NCBI GenBank assembly: GCA_018400755.1
Contig: JAGYLU010000007.1
Span: 1 to 49,836, forward strand
DNA length: 49,836 nucleotides
Direction of reading: 5' to 3'
DNA from: Acholeplasmataceae bacterium
GTDB taxonomy: Bacteria > Bacillota_I > Bacilli_A > Acholeplasmatales > Acholeplasmataceae
The notes under the pieces are model-generated. The model made no database searches and had not been told where the DNA came from. It worked only from the letters and a program-made list of their open reading frames with translations. The position numbers and the translations under genes were made by a program. Of this stretch, positions 7,531 to 15,678 are shown one piece after another. Position 1 is the first letter of the stretch. Every line of letters begins with the position of its first letter.

Positions 7531-8529
7531 ATGAAACGACTTGTATCAGGCATCAAGCCCACCGGATCACTCACCCTCGGCAACTATATCGGGGCCTTGC
7601 GGCAATTCGTCAAGCTTCAAGACGATCTTCTGGACACGGAGATGTTCATTTTTATCGCCGATCTTCACGCCATCACAACCCCTCAGGACAAGGCCCAGCT
7701 CAAAAAGAACATCAAGAGCATCGCAGCTCTCTATATCGCCTGTGGATTAGACCCTGATAAGGTCAATCTGTTCATCCAATCGGAAATCCCCCATCACGCC
7801 GAACTCGGATACGTCATGGAATCGACCGCTTATGTCGGAGAAATGGAACGGATGACCCAGTACAAGGACAAAAAACACAAGCAAACCCAAGGCATCCGCA
7901 CATCACTTTTGACCTATCCGGCATTGATGGCTGCCGACATCCTGCTCTATGACGCTGACATCGTACCGATTGGTGATGACCAGAAACAACATCTTGAACT
8001 GACCAGGACGCTCGCGGCCCGCTTCAACCAGATGTATGGTGACACGTTTGTCGTGCCTGAGGCGTTCTATCCCAAGACCGGTGCCCGAATCAAATCACTC
8101 ACGGAACCGGAGAAAAAGATGGAAAAGAGTGCTTTGAATCCGAAGTCTTACATCCTCTTGCTCGATGACATCAACACTGCCAAAAACAAAATCAGGAGTG
8201 CCGTGACCGATTCCGAGGCCATCATCCGTTACGATGTCAAAGAAAAACCCGGCATCAGCAATCTCATGACCATCTTCGCCTCTTTGTCTGATGTCTCCAT
8301 CAAAGACATCGAAGAACAATACAAGGACAGCGACTACAAAACCTTCAAGGAAGATCTCGCCACCCTGGTTGGACACACCCTGGAACCCATCCAAGCCCGC
8401 TATCACGCCCTGATGAAAGATCCTTCGCTTGACCAGACGCTTGATCTTGGAAGAGAGCGGGCACGGTTGATTGCCATGCGCAAGATGGCAAAAGTGTACA
8501 AACGACTCGGTCTCGGACGACAAAAGTGA
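7531..8529 (+). CDS. trpS: Tryptophanyl-tRNA synthetase
   Basis: 332-residue class Ic aminoacyl-tRNA synthetase that charges tRNA-Trp. The HIGH-equivalent TLGNYIG is at residues 15-21; the KMSKS-equivalent reads KMEKS at 196-200, with Glu in place of the usual Ser. The first and last Lys/Ser are kept, so it is probably active. Length is normal. The start is 8 bases after GGAGG and the Trp T-box is immediately upstream. It is monocistronic with a terminator at 8569-8593. Confidence 0.97.
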   Translation: MKRLVSGIKPTGSLTLGNYIGALRQFVKLQDDLLDTEMFIFIADLHAITTPQDKAQLKKNIKSIAALYIACGLDPDKVNLFIQSEIPHHAELGYVMESTAYVGEMERMTQYKDKKHKQTQGIRTSLLTYPALMAADILLYDADIVPIGDDQKQHLELTRTLAARFNQMYGDTFVVPEAFYPKTGARIKSLTEPEKKMEKSALNPKSYILLLDDINTAKNKIRSAVTDSEAIIRYDVKEKPGISNLMTIFASLSDVSIKDIEEQYKDSDYKTFKEDLATLVGHTLEPIQARYHALMKDPSLDQTLDLGRERARLIAMRKMAKVYKRLGLGRQK

Positions 8530-8554
8530 AAAAAGCCAAGAAAACTTTCTTGGC
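8529..8554 (-). terminator. Terminator of the tyrS-dagK unit
   Basis: Perfect stem GCCAAGAAA/TTTCTTGGC followed on the minus strand by TTTTTT. Confidence 0.8.
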
Positions 8555-8568
8555 CAGATGGATATGTG

Positions 8569-8593
8569 AAAAGATCCTTTTGGGTCTTTTTTT
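8569..8593 (+). terminator. Terminator of trpS
   Basis: Stem AAAAGATCC/GGGTCTTTT with a four-base loop and further T. It lies between the convergent trpS and dagK genes, next to the opposite-strand terminator. Confidence 0.75.
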
Positions 8594-8594
8594 C

Positions 8595-9437
8595 TTACTT
8601 GGCAGCCTTGACGTTCAATGTCGTCACCGGATAGATTGTATCCCCATCGATCTGGGCATATGTCCCATCATCGGTTGTGATGGTGATTTCTTTGCCGACA
8701 TAGGTCTTGACATACCGCTTGAAGATGGTATGTCTGCCCATGTAGATGGTCGGAAAAATGAGGGTCAAAAGCCATTTTGGGATGTCTTTGACGATGACCA
8801 CGTGGAGATGTTCGGGATGACGGTCGGCTTTGGGTGCGATTTTCATCCCGCCCCCAAAGTACGCCCCATGCATGATGGCGGCAAGCCAGATTTTCTCTTC
8901 TTGGTGAGACACACCATCGATGGTGATGGTCGCGCTGACGGGTTTGTATTTGACAAACCCTTCAAGGGTATGTCTGAAGTAGTTGAGTTTGTTCTTCTTC
9001 TTGGTTGAGGTGTTGACCAGATGACCGACATAACCGTCAAGACCGATCCCGGCCCCATTGATCGTCCGGCGGCTGACGCCATCAGTCGTCACCATCGGAA
9101 GGTCTTTCATCAGATGATTGATCCTGACATAGTGATCCTTGGTTTTGAGGCTTCTCACAAAATCATTGCCGGTCCCCGCCTTGATGACCATAATCGGTTG
9201 CGAGAAGGTCCGATCACAGATGACATCGGCGATCCGGGAGAGGGTTCCATCACCGCCTAAGATGATGATCCTGTCATCATCGGCACAGCCTTTGATGAAA
9301 GGTTCGACATCGTGGATCAGAAGCAGGTTCTCAAGCCGGACATCGCGTCCCTCTTTTTTCAGTTTGTGACTGACTTTCCTGACAAAAGCCTGGTCACGAC
9401 CATTGCGTGAGAGCGGATTGTATAAGATGATGTCCAT
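8595..9437 (-). CDS. Diacylglycerol/lipid kinase (DagK catalytic family)
   Basis: 280-residue soluble lipid kinase. The ATP-binding motif GGDGT is at residues 61-65, preceded by an N-terminal Rossmann-like half (MDIILYNPLSRNG); KAGTGNDFVRSL is the family's second conserved block. These enzymes phosphorylate diacylglycerol released by lipoteichoic acid or phospholipid turnover back to phosphatidate. The substrate is by family only. It starts after AAAGGTGA, three bases downstream of the tyrS stop codon, so it is co-transcribed with tyrS under the Tyr T-box. Confidence 0.88.
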   Translation of the reverse strand: MDIILYNPLSRNGRDQAFVRKVSHKLKKEGRDVRLENLLLIHDVEPFIKGCADDDRIIILGGDGTLSRIADVICDRTFSQPIMVIKAGTGNDFVRSLKTKDHYVRINHLMKDLPMVTTDGVSRRTINGAGIGLDGYVGHLVNTSTKKKNKLNYFRHTLEGFVKYKPVSATITIDGVSHQEEKIWLAAIMHGAYFGGGMKIAPKADRHPEHLHVVIVKDIPKWLLTLIFPTIYMGRHTIFKRYVKTYVGKEITITTDDGTYAQIDGDTIYPVTTLNVKAAK

Positions 9438-9440
9438 AGG

Positions 9441-10685
9441 TCACCTTTCAAAAACGCCAAGGGCGTATTTTTTCTTGCCACGTCTGATGACCACATAGGT
9501 ATCATGATAGGTTTGGCTTTGATCAACCACATGGTCGAAGGCATCGACCTTCTGGTCGTTGATGGCCACCGCCCCTTGGGTGATGAATGTCCGTGCCTCG
9601 CGGTTGGATTGGGCCAGGTTGCTTTCTACCAAGAGGTCAATGATTGCCTTCGAGCCCTTGATCCTGACGGTCTCAAGGGTTTGTTCAAGCATCTTGAAGG
9701 CTGATGAGTCCAGTGCTTCAAAACGACCTGAGAAGAGCGCGTCTGTGACGTCCATGGCGGTTTTGAGTGCGTCTTTGCCGTGCATGAAAGTCACGACCTC
9801 GGCTGCCAGGACTTTTTGAGCGGACCTTGCCTCGGGGTGATTCCTCATCTCTTCCATCAGACCTTCAATCGTTTTGTCGGTCCAAAAGAGTGAGCATTTT
9901 CAAGTCATTTAGGACATCACTGTCAATGTACATTGATTGAAATACTGATAGATCTCATAAGGATTCTGAGAGACGGGCGTTCAGCCACAAGGTGCCGATT
10001 CGCTTTTTCCAAACTTCGTGCCATCCGATTTGAGCAACAAAGGTGGACCCATGCCAACAGCGCGGGTGGTCATCCCCTGCCTTTCCCTGATCAGTTCCAG
10101 TCCGAGGTGATGTTTCCCATTGGTCAGAACTCCTGAATTGAAGTGCAGTCATAGGTCTTGTAGAGATGGAGAAAGTCAATCGACTGCAAGATCATATAGA
10201 AAATTCGGTATAGATATCCCAATCGCCAAGCGTTGCTGGACGGTATCCTTGGCCAGCATATAGTTGATGGAGAATAGCTTCCTCATAATCCTTAGAAGGT
10301 GGATCATGTCGATATCTTTCGTCCAGTCATAGTTGTTGACGAAGACGGTATGGTCAGGATCCAGATAATTTGAGAGTTGCCTCTTGATCCGTTTCGCGTT
10401 CTCCAAAGAAGCATCTAATGTGAGCAGTTTTCGTTCCGATGTCTGTCTGGGATCACCAATCAGACCGGTTGCCCCGCCGATCAGGGCAATCGCGCGGTGG
10501 CCATAGGATTGCAGCAACCGCATCCTCACAATTTGGACCAGATGCCCGACCGTCAGTGATTCACCAGTCGGGTCAAATCCACAATAAAAAGTCACTTTGC
10601 TGTTATCTAGCATGTCTCTGGCCTTGTCTTCATGACTGACATCCTTGATCATGTCCCGCCAGAGCAGTTCGTCGTATAATGCCAT
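9441..10685 (-). pseudogene. tyrS: Tyrosyl-tRNA synthetase, coding frame broken at many sites
   Basis: The first 160 or so codons are a clean TyrRS N-terminus (MALYDELLWRDMIKDV, the HIGH-equivalent TVGH, a tyrosine-pocket region). The last 139 codons are a clean anticodon-binding plus S4 domain (SNREARTFITQGAVAINDQK). Between 10210 and 9860 the reading frame changes at least eight times, although the protein can be followed piecewise through all three frames: [40 protein letters not shown] (KMSKS region), SDVLNDLKMLTLLDRQ. Total length (415 codons) is that of an intact TyrRS. The T-box and AAGGAGG are intact. This is either recent decay with a second TyrRS elsewhere or a patch of poor sequence; the even quality on both sides favours the latter. 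Confidence 0.85.
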
Positions 10686-10702
10686 ATGATGTTCCTCCTT
10701 CG

Positions 10703-10890
10703 ATAAAAGAAAATCGTCCAAAGTTGCCTAAGGACGAATGTGATTTCGCGGTACCACCTTAGTTCCGGTCAAAAAACCGGCACTCATTTGATCTTGCCCC
10801 ACCGGTGTATGTCACCTGTCCGCTTTCGCTTCATGTCACACCCTCATGAAGTCTCTTTGTTCGGTTTGCGGCTGGCTACTTGGATTCCGG
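10703..10890 (-). promoter_or_regulatory. T-box leader, tyrosine-specific
   Basis: AACTAAGGTGGTACCGCG is at 10747-10764 on the minus strand, followed by a terminator hairpin (CGTCC/GGACG, then TTTTCTTTT). Upstream, TAC at 10807-10809 followed by A occupies the specifier position in Stem I. It controls tyrS-dagK by uncharged tRNA-Tyr and lies just after ccpA. Confidence 0.88.
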
Positions 10891-10902
10891 ATCAATGGCG
10901 AT

Positions 10903-11898
10903 TCAGTTGGTTGTCTGCCGGTTCACAATGTAATGCGGCAAGACAATCCGGATGTTATCAACATCGTTTTGATTCATCAATTTGGTCAGAAGCCGCATTG
11001 AGACGGCACCTATATCATATACCGGGATATCGATTGATGTCAAGGTCGGACGGCTGAGAAGCGCATATTTGGTGTTTTGGAACCCGGCGACAGCAAGATC
11101 ATCAGGAACCCGGCGGCCGTTGTCACGGGCGATGTTCATGAATGAGACGGCAATCGAGTCCCGCACGCCAATCGCGGCATCGACTTTCTTGTCGGAGAAG
11201 AAGGTCGAAAAATGCTGGCGATTGATGTTTGTATCGCCGCTTGTCCTAAAGATCTTTGGTTCAAGACCAGCTTCTTCCATCGCCTTGGCATACCCTGATT
11301 CCTTTTTGTCATTGACGGAATAACGTCTGGCTGTGGAAAGCAGATAGACGTTTTTTCGTCCGTTATCGATCATCATCTTGGTGATTTCATAGCCGGCTTT
11401 CTCATAATCGATCGAGACCATCGGCACATCAACGTCATCAGAGACGACATTGGCGAAGACATAAGGGATACCGTTGGTGTTGAAGATCTTCTTGATCTCA
11501 GAGACCCGTTTCTCGTTGAGCTCATCATTCAGATAGAGCACGCCATCAACCTGTTCGGCGACGATGCCTTGCAAAGAATCCATGACATCCATGTCCTCAC
11601 GGATGGAAAAGATCTTGATCGAATAATTATAGTTATGGGCGATATCGCTGATCCCGCCAAGCATCTCCGAGACCGATGCCCTGGTGATGTCAGAAATGAC
11701 GACACCAACGGTAGTGGTCTTGCGGCTGGCAAGTCCGCGGGCAATGACATTCGGCCGATAACCGAGTTCTTTGATGACTTTGAGGACTCTGAGTCTGGTT
11801 TCTTCCTTGACCTTCTCAGGATTGTTCAAGACACGTGAGACAGTCGCCAGAGACACTCCAGCCGCGCCTGCCACGTCATAAATCGTTGCATTGCTCAT
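10903..11898 (-). CDS. ccpA: Catabolite control protein A (LacI family)
   Basis: 331-residue LacI-family regulator. It has an N-terminal helix-turn-helix (TIYDVAGAAGVSLATVSRVL), a hinge helix with GYRPNVIARGLASRKTTTVG nearly identical to Bacillus CcpA, and the CcpA-typical C-terminal YDIGAVSMRLLTKLMN. CcpA binds cre sites when complexed with HPr-Ser-P and represses or activates carbon-catabolite genes. An HPr-like gene with a conserved regulatory Ser lies at 21348-21593. The start is preceded by AAAGGAG, nine bases away. Its promoter contains a cre-like site, suggesting autoregulation. Confidence 0.93.
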   Translation of the reverse strand: MSNATIYDVAGAAGVSLATVSRVLNNPEKVKEETRLRVLKVIKELGYRPNVIARGLASRKTTTVGVVISDITRASVSEMLGGISDIAHNYNYSIKIFSIREDMDVMDSLQGIVAEQVDGVLYLNDELNEKRVSEIKKIFNTNGIPYVFANVVSDDVDVPMVSIDYEKAGYEITKMMIDNGRKNVYLLSTARRYSVNDKKESGYAKAMEEAGLEPKIFRTSGDTNINRQHFSTFFSDKKVDAAIGVRDSIAVSFMNIARDNGRRVPDDLAVAGFQNTKYALLSRPTLTSIDIPVYDIGAVSMRLLTKLMNQNDVDNIRIVLPHYIVNRQTTN

Positions 11899-11927
11899 AC
11901 ATGTTCACTCCTTTGATTTCCAGTTGC

Positions 11928-11956
11928 ATTATATCATATGATGTAAGTGCTTTCAA
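11928..11956 (-). promoter_or_regulatory. ccpA promoter with overlapping cre-like operator
   Basis: On the minus strand TTGAAA (11951-11956), a 17-base spacer and TATAAT (11928-11933). The 16-mer at 11941-11956, reading TTGAAAGCACTTACAT, matches WTGNNARCGNWWWCAW at 15 of 16 positions (the central CG is CA) and covers the -35 box, a position for repression. Confidence 0.75.
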
Positions 11957-11963
11957 CTGATTT

Positions 11964-11979
11964 ATGAAAATATTTTCAT
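11964..11979. repeat. Perfect 16-bp palindrome upstream of ccpA
   Basis: ATGAAAATATTTTCAT is a perfect inverted repeat. It resembles a LacI-family operator without the central CG and lies just upstream of the ccpA -35 box. Confidence 0.6.
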
Positions 11980-11987
11980 TCGCTTAC

Positions 11988-12017
11988 AAAAAAAAGAAGG
12001 AGCCATGGCTCCCTCTT
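11988..12017 (-). terminator. Terminator of the rpsP-rplS operon
   Basis: On the minus strand the stem GGGAGCC/GGCTCCT precedes TCTTTTTTTT. Confidence 0.85.
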
Positions 12018-12022
12018 TGGCC

Positions 12023-12379
12023 TTACCGTTTTTCCTTGATCCGGGACGCCTTGGCGGAAAGTGAACGGATATAGTTCAGCTTGGCGCGGCGTACTTTGCC
12101 GTGACGGGCAACTTCGATCTTTTCAATCGAAGGCGTATGGACCGGGAAGGTTCTTTCAACCCCGATGCCATAGGAAATCTTGCGGACAGTAAACGTCTCT
12201 GAGATGCCGCCGCCCTGACGCTTGATGCACAGGCCTTCAAACATCTGGATACGCTCACGAGCGCCTTCTTTGATCTTGACGTAAACCTTGAGGGTATCGC
12301 CAGGGGCGAACTGAGGAACGTCTTTCAAATACGATTTTGTGATCGCTTGGATCAGGTCTTGACCTTTGGGTCTTGCCAT
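12023..12379 (-). CDS. rplS: Ribosomal protein L19
   Basis: 118-residue 50S subunit protein at the interface with the 30S subunit. The family features [20 protein letters not shown] and [14 protein letters not shown] are intact and the length is normal. It is the last gene of the rpsP-khpA-rimM-trmD-rplS operon, separated from trmD by a 105-base spacer, and is followed by a strong terminator. The ribosome-binding site is a modest GAGTGAG. Confidence 0.98.
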   Translation of the reverse strand: MARPKGQDLIQAITKSYLKDVPQFAPGDTLKVYVKIKEGARERIQMFEGLCIKRQGGGISETFTVRKISYGIGVERTFPVHTPSIEKIEVARHGKVRRAKLNYIRSLSAKASRIKEKR

Positions 12380-12484
12380 AGTGGACTCACTCTCTTTCTT
12401 CCAATGTTCTTATCAATCAGACAGCGGACCATTGTGATTTTTTCTTTTTTTGATATCAGAGGTCGATGATGGGTTCAAGCCACT
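12380..12484 (-). other. trmD-rplS spacer, possible L19 leader
   Basis: A 105-base gap inside an otherwise tightly packed operon. In Bacillus an L19 autoregulatory leader occupies this place. Here I see AATGGTCCGCTGT and a T-rich tract but could not draw a convincing conserved fold, so the assignment rests on position only. Confidence 0.3.
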
Positions 12485-13216
12485 CTATTTAGTATCTTGA
12501 AGGTCATCCTTGAGGGCTTTGATCAGCTTATGGATGTCTTCATCGAACGTGCCCTTATCAAGCAGATCAGGGCGTTTGTTCAAGGTTGCCTTGACGGATT
12601 CGATCATCCGCCATTTGGCGATCTCCTGATGGTTTCCGGACAAGAGGACCTCGGGCACAGGTTTACCGTCAATCGTTTCCGGTTTGGTGTACTGCGGATA
12701 TTTGAGCAACCCGTTTTGCAGACTGTCATCGGCAGCGGAATCTTCGTGAAGCACACCGGGAACAAGTCTGATGATGGCATCCGCGACCACCATTGCGGGA
12801 ATCTCGCCGCCCGTCAGGACATAGTCACCGATGGACAGTTCAGCATCCACGAGATCGAGGACGCGGGCGTCAATGCCCTCGTAATGACCACATAAGAGGA
12901 TGATATGGGCGGACAGCGCCAAGGTGTTTGCCGTTTTCTGGGAAAACACTTGACCTTGGGGAGACATGAAGATGACTTTGGTGTCTGTCCTTCTGAGATG
13001 GTCAATCGCATCCTTGAAAGGCTGATAGGTCATCACCATGCCGGCACCGCCGCCATAAGGTGTGTCATCAACCTTGTGATGCTTGTTCGTCGAATAATCC
13101 CTGAGATTGTGGATATTGATCGTCACGAATCCGTGCATCCGCGCTTTCCTGATCATCGATGTCTCGATGAAAGGCAGGAAGAAATCAGGAAAAATCGTGA
13201 TGATGTCAATGGTCAT
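12485..13216 (-). CDS. trmD: tRNA (guanine-37-N1)-methyltransferase
   Basis: 243-residue SPOUT-class enzyme that methylates G37 of tRNAs reading CNN codons to prevent +1 frameshifting. The trefoil-knot motifs LLCGHYEGIDARV and SIGDYVLTGGEIPAMV and the N-terminal DIITIFPDFF are intact, and the length is normal. Its start overlaps the rimM stop by four bases, indicating translational coupling. Confidence 0.98.
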   Translation of the reverse strand: MTIDIITIFPDFFLPFIETSMIRKARMHGFVTINIHNLRDYSTNKHHKVDDTPYGGGAGMVMTYQPFKDAIDHLRRTDTKVIFMSPQGQVFSQKTANTLALSAHIILLCGHYEGIDARVLDLVDAELSIGDYVLTGGEIPAMVVADAIIRLVPGVLHEDSAADDSLQNGLLKYPQYTKPETIDGKPVPEVLLSGNHQEIAKWRMIESVKATLNKRPDLLDKGTFDEDIHKLIKALKDDLQDTK

Positions 13217-13704
13217 AACAATCCCTCAATCGGATGAATGATGACCTGTTCGTCATTGACATCGCCAATGAATGCTTTGACAAAGGGAATCAACGTCTTC
13301 TTGGCTCCGTTCATCACTTCAAGAAGATGACCCTGAGGCACTTCAATCAAAGCGGTGACGATACCAATCTCTTCGCCATCTTTGGTGAACGCTTTTTTAC
13401 CGATCAGATCGTCATAACGGAAGTCATCCGCTTCAAGATCCTCTTCCCGTCGTCCGGATGCGTAGAGTTCTTTTCCCTTGAGAAAAAGAACATCATTGAT
13501 ATTGTCATACCCTTCGAACTTGACGATCAGTTGTTGCTTGTGAGGACGGGCACGGGCAATCACAAACGATTGACTGACACCGTTTTCGATCACATAAACG
13601 GATGATCCCGGTCCAAACCGTTCAAAGTCAGACATGTTCGTGACTCTGACCTCACCGATGATCCCATGCGTATTGGTGATCTTTCCGACCAGATAGACGT
13701 CCAT
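13213..13704 (-). CDS. rimM: 16S rRNA processing protein RimM
   Basis: 163-residue 30S maturation factor that assists folding of the 16S 3' domain through S19. It has an N-terminal RimM barrel (GKITNTHGIIGEVRV) and a C-terminal PRC-barrel domain (LIGKKAFTKDGEEIGIV). Length is normal. It lies between khpA (two-base gap) and trmD (four-base overlap). Confidence 0.96.
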   Translation of the reverse strand: MDVYLVGKITNTHGIIGEVRVTNMSDFERFGPGSSVYVIENGVSQSFVIARARPHKQQLIVKFEGYDNINDVLFLKGKELYASGRREEDLEADDFRYDDLIGKKAFTKDGEEIGIVTALIEVPQGHLLEVMNGAKKTLIPFVKAFIGDVNDEQVIIHPIEGLL

Positions 13705-13706
13705 GA

Positions 13707-13955
13707 TCAGAAGGCGTCGATATTGAGCTGGACGCGTTTGCCCTCTTTCGAGGCGCCGGCATAGACGATGGTACGCATCGCGTTGGCGATCCGTCCGCCC
13801 TTGCCGATGACCCGGCCCAAATCACTTTCTTGAACCAGCAACTGAATGATGATGACATCATCATCCTCGGAAATGATTTTGACCAGAACGTCGTCGGGGT
13901 TCACAACCAATGGCATGATCATATTTTTGACAAGCTTTTCGAAATCAACAGCCAT
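13707..13955 (-). CDS. khpA: KH-domain RNA-binding protein KhpA
   Basis: 82-residue single KH domain with the GxxG loop in RVIGKGGRIANAMRTI. KhpA partners KhpB/Jag in Bacillota and influences cell division and small-RNA or mRNA binding. The ATG at 13955 is preceded by GGAGGGG; a slightly earlier in-frame ATG overlaps the end of rpsP and that ribosome-binding site, so it was rejected. The position between rpsP and rimM is typical. Confidence 0.94.
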   Translation of the reverse strand: MAVDFEKLVKNMIMPLVVNPDDVLVKIISEDDDVIIIQLLVQESDLGRVIGKGGRIANAMRTIVYAGASKEGKRVQLNIDAF

Positions 13956-13969
13956 GATGGTCCCCTCCA

Positions 13970-14212
13970 TTACTTCTTCAGGACATTGTACTTTCTGAGC
14001 AGGCTTTTGACAGTGTCCGTGGGTTGGGCACCGTTATCCAGCCATTTCAGAACTTTTTCAGCGTTGACATTGACGGCTTCATGCAAAGGATCATAGGTTC
14101 CGAGAATCTCAAGGAAACGACCATCTCTGGGGTGGCTGGATTCGCTTGCGACAACACGGTAGTATGGTTTCTTGTTTGAACCGAAACGCTGCAGACGCAG
14201 TTTAACTGCCAT
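13970..14212 (-). CDS. rpsP: Ribosomal protein S16
   Basis: 80-residue 30S assembly protein that starts with the family signature [20 protein letters not shown]. The start at 14212 follows AGAGAGTGA; an upstream in-frame ATG would run into the promoter. It is the first gene of the operon, 35 bases downstream of a good -10 box. The usual partner ffh is not upstream; ylbG is. Confidence 0.97.
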   Translation of the reverse strand: MAVKLRLQRFGSNKKPYYRVVASESSHPRDGRFLEILGTYDPLHEAVNVNAEKVLKWLDNGAQPTDTVKSLLRKYNVLKK

Positions 14213-14246
14213 ACGTATCACTCTCTTTCTTTGTTGTATCGGGTTC

Positions 14247-14274
14247 ATTATATACGAAAACGCCAGTCTGTCAA
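14247..14274 (-). promoter_or_regulatory. Promoter of the rpsP operon
   Basis: On the minus strand TTGACA (14269-14274), a 16-base spacer and TATAAT (14247-14252). Confidence 0.85.
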
Positions 14275-14294
14275 GTCTTTTCACTTAACAGCAT

Positions 14295-14318
14295 GAAAAA
14301 ATCCGCATGTTTGCGGAT
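14295..14318 (-). terminator. Terminator of ylbF-ylbG
   Basis: Perfect stem ATCCGCA/TGCGGAT with a four-base loop and seven T on the minus strand; it touches the ylbG stop codon. Confidence 0.85.
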
Positions 14319-14548
14319 CATTCGAGGTTCAGAGTGGTGTCAAAGAGTTCGGAAGGTCCGAAGAATTTGAACCCTTTGATCCCTTTGAGTTGTTTTTTGA
14401 TGTTGTTTTCCTGATCAGCGTCACCATAGACAACCGCGTAATGCTGTTTCTTGGAAACATACGTGACGTCAACCGGTAATGATTCAAGTTTGTTCAGGAC
14501 GTGTTTGCCGTGATAGAAGACAACATACGCCATTCTGTTAACGGGCAT
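14318..14548 (-). CDS. ylbG: YlbG-family protein (DUF2129)
   Basis: 76 residues. The signature region VTYVSKKQHYAVVYGDADQE corresponds to the conserved HYVSKR..YVVLYCD.DQ block of YlbG. It is a small cytoplasmic protein of unknown activity usually found next to YlbF, as here. The ATG follows AAAGGAGG by seven bases, and the gene overlaps ylbF by 11 bases. Confidence 0.88.
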   Translation of the reverse strand: MPVNRMAYVVFYHGKHVLNKLESLPVDVTYVSKKQHYAVVYGDADQENNIKKQLKGIKGFKFFGPSELFDTTLNLE

Positions 14549-14930
14549 GGCACGATCCTCCTTTCATGGAGAGTCCAAGTGGCCCCGAGGTTGTGATATG
14601 AGGTGAGATCGCGCTGGCAAGATCTCTCAAAAAGTCATTCAAATCATTTTCAAAGACTTTTTCAAGGCCGATATAACGCTTGACCTCCTGAGATTCATAC
14701 AAGACTTTCTTTGTCTCGGTCAACGTCTTGACGGCTTCTTTGTAGTCCGGATGGTAAGTCCCACCATGGGCCATGATCTCCTCATAAACCTCACGAGCCT
14801 CACGAAAACGGATCAAAAGATCCTGATGTTTGTCCTTGATCTCGCAATCGAGCACTTTCATGTCCAAATATGCGGGATGTGCGAGAAAATCGTCTAAGAC
14901 ATCGTATGCCTTGATGATGATGTCGGTCAT
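14538..14930 (-). CDS. ylbF: YlbF/YmcA-family protein (RNase Y regulator)
   Basis: 130 residues, almost entirely helical and highly charged. It is of the YlbF/YmcA family, which in Bacillus forms the Y-complex (YlbF-YmcA-YaaT) that tunes RNase Y processing, sporulation and competence. The pairing with ylbG supports the YlbF identity. The C-terminal tail (GLSMKGGSCHAR) contains a single cysteine; Y-complex proteins carry Fe-S clusters on C-terminal cysteines, but one residue alone proves nothing. Confidence 0.82.
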   Translation of the reverse strand: MTDIIIKAYDVLDDFLAHPAYLDMKVLDCEIKDKHQDLLIRFREAREVYEEIMAHGGTYHPDYKEAVKTLTETKKVLYESQEVKRYIGLEKVFENDLNDFLRDLASAISPHITTSGPLGLSMKGGSCHAR

Positions 14931-15072
14931 AGGGTCTCTCCTTTGACGCCAAGAGGGTCTGATCTCAGTATATCATAATCATCATCAAAGGGTCAAAGCG
15001 ATCCTTTTGGCAAGCGTATCGCTTGGCCCATGAAGATTGTGTATGTCGATCACACATGGCTTTGAATTGTGC

Positions 15073-15078
15073 TATACT
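15073..15078 (+). promoter_or_regulatory. Extended -10 of def
   Basis: TGCTATACT context. With transcription starting near 15085 the leader would be only about 10 bases, which decides against an earlier def start codon. Confidence 0.55.
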
Positions 15079-15096
15079 ATGGATGAGGTGTTGATG

Positions 15097-15678
15097 ATGA
15101 TTTTAATGAAACATATCATAAGGGAAGGCCATAAGACACTTGAGACTGTCGCGTCCGAGGTCAGGCTTCCGTTGTCTTCCAAAGACAAGAAAACACTTAA
15201 AGAGATGCTTGAGTTCGTCAAGAACTCCCAGGATGAGACCATGGTTGAAACCTATGGACTGCGTCCGGCGGTCGGGATTGCTGCCCCACAGATCAACATC
15301 TCGAAACGGATGTTTGCTGTGCATGTCACCGATTTTGATGGCACACCCTACTCATATGCCCTGATCAATCCCGTTCTCAAAGCCAGGAGCAATGAGATCA
15401 TCTATCTGCCCGGAGGCGAAGGCTGTCTATCGGTCGATCGTGAGACCGAAGGTATCACACCACGATACAAATGGGTTGAGTTTGATGCGCTTTCATACGA
15501 CCCTGAAAACGACAAACTTTTTGAGGTGACATTACGGCTTGAAGGCTATATCGGGATCGTCTTCCAGCATGAGTTTGATCATATCAACGGCATTCTCTTC
15601 ACCATGAAACTGTTTGAGGCTTTGCCGTTTGCCAAACCGGCATTTGAAACCGAACAAGTCTTCGAAGCTACTTCATGA
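15097..15678 (+). CDS. def: Peptide deformylase
   Basis: 193-residue metalloenzyme that removes the N-formyl group from nascent proteins. The three motifs are present: VGIAAPQ (residues 59-65), EGCLS (108-112, metal-binding Cys) and QHEFDH (157-162, catalytic Glu and two His). The long N-terminus and the insertions fit type 2 enzymes of Gram-positives. The start is the ATG at 15097, six bases after GAGGTG; the ATG at 15094 is also possible. The 3' end overlaps the convergent TIM-barrel gene by 11 bases. Confidence 0.96.
   Translation: MILMKHIIREGHKTLETVASEVRLPLSSKDKKTLKEMLEFVKNSQDETMVETYGLRPAVGIAAPQINISKRMFAVHVTDFDGTPYSYALINPVLKARSNEIIYLPGGEGCLSVDRETEGITPRYKWVEFDALSYDPENDKLFEVTLRLEGYIGIVFQHEFDHINGILFTMKLFEALPFAKPAFETEQVFEATS

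Noticed and set aside
8526-9008. A 160-codon plus-strand reading frame overlapping dagK
   Set aside because: It is antisense to a clear lipid kinase with a ribosome-binding site and GGDGT motif; the translation has no recognisable domain and no ribosome-binding site of its own.
15008-15028. Hairpin CAAGCG/CGCTTG upstream of def considered as a riboswitch
   Set aside because: It is only six pairs, upstream of the predicted transcription start, and lacks any conserved motif or T run.
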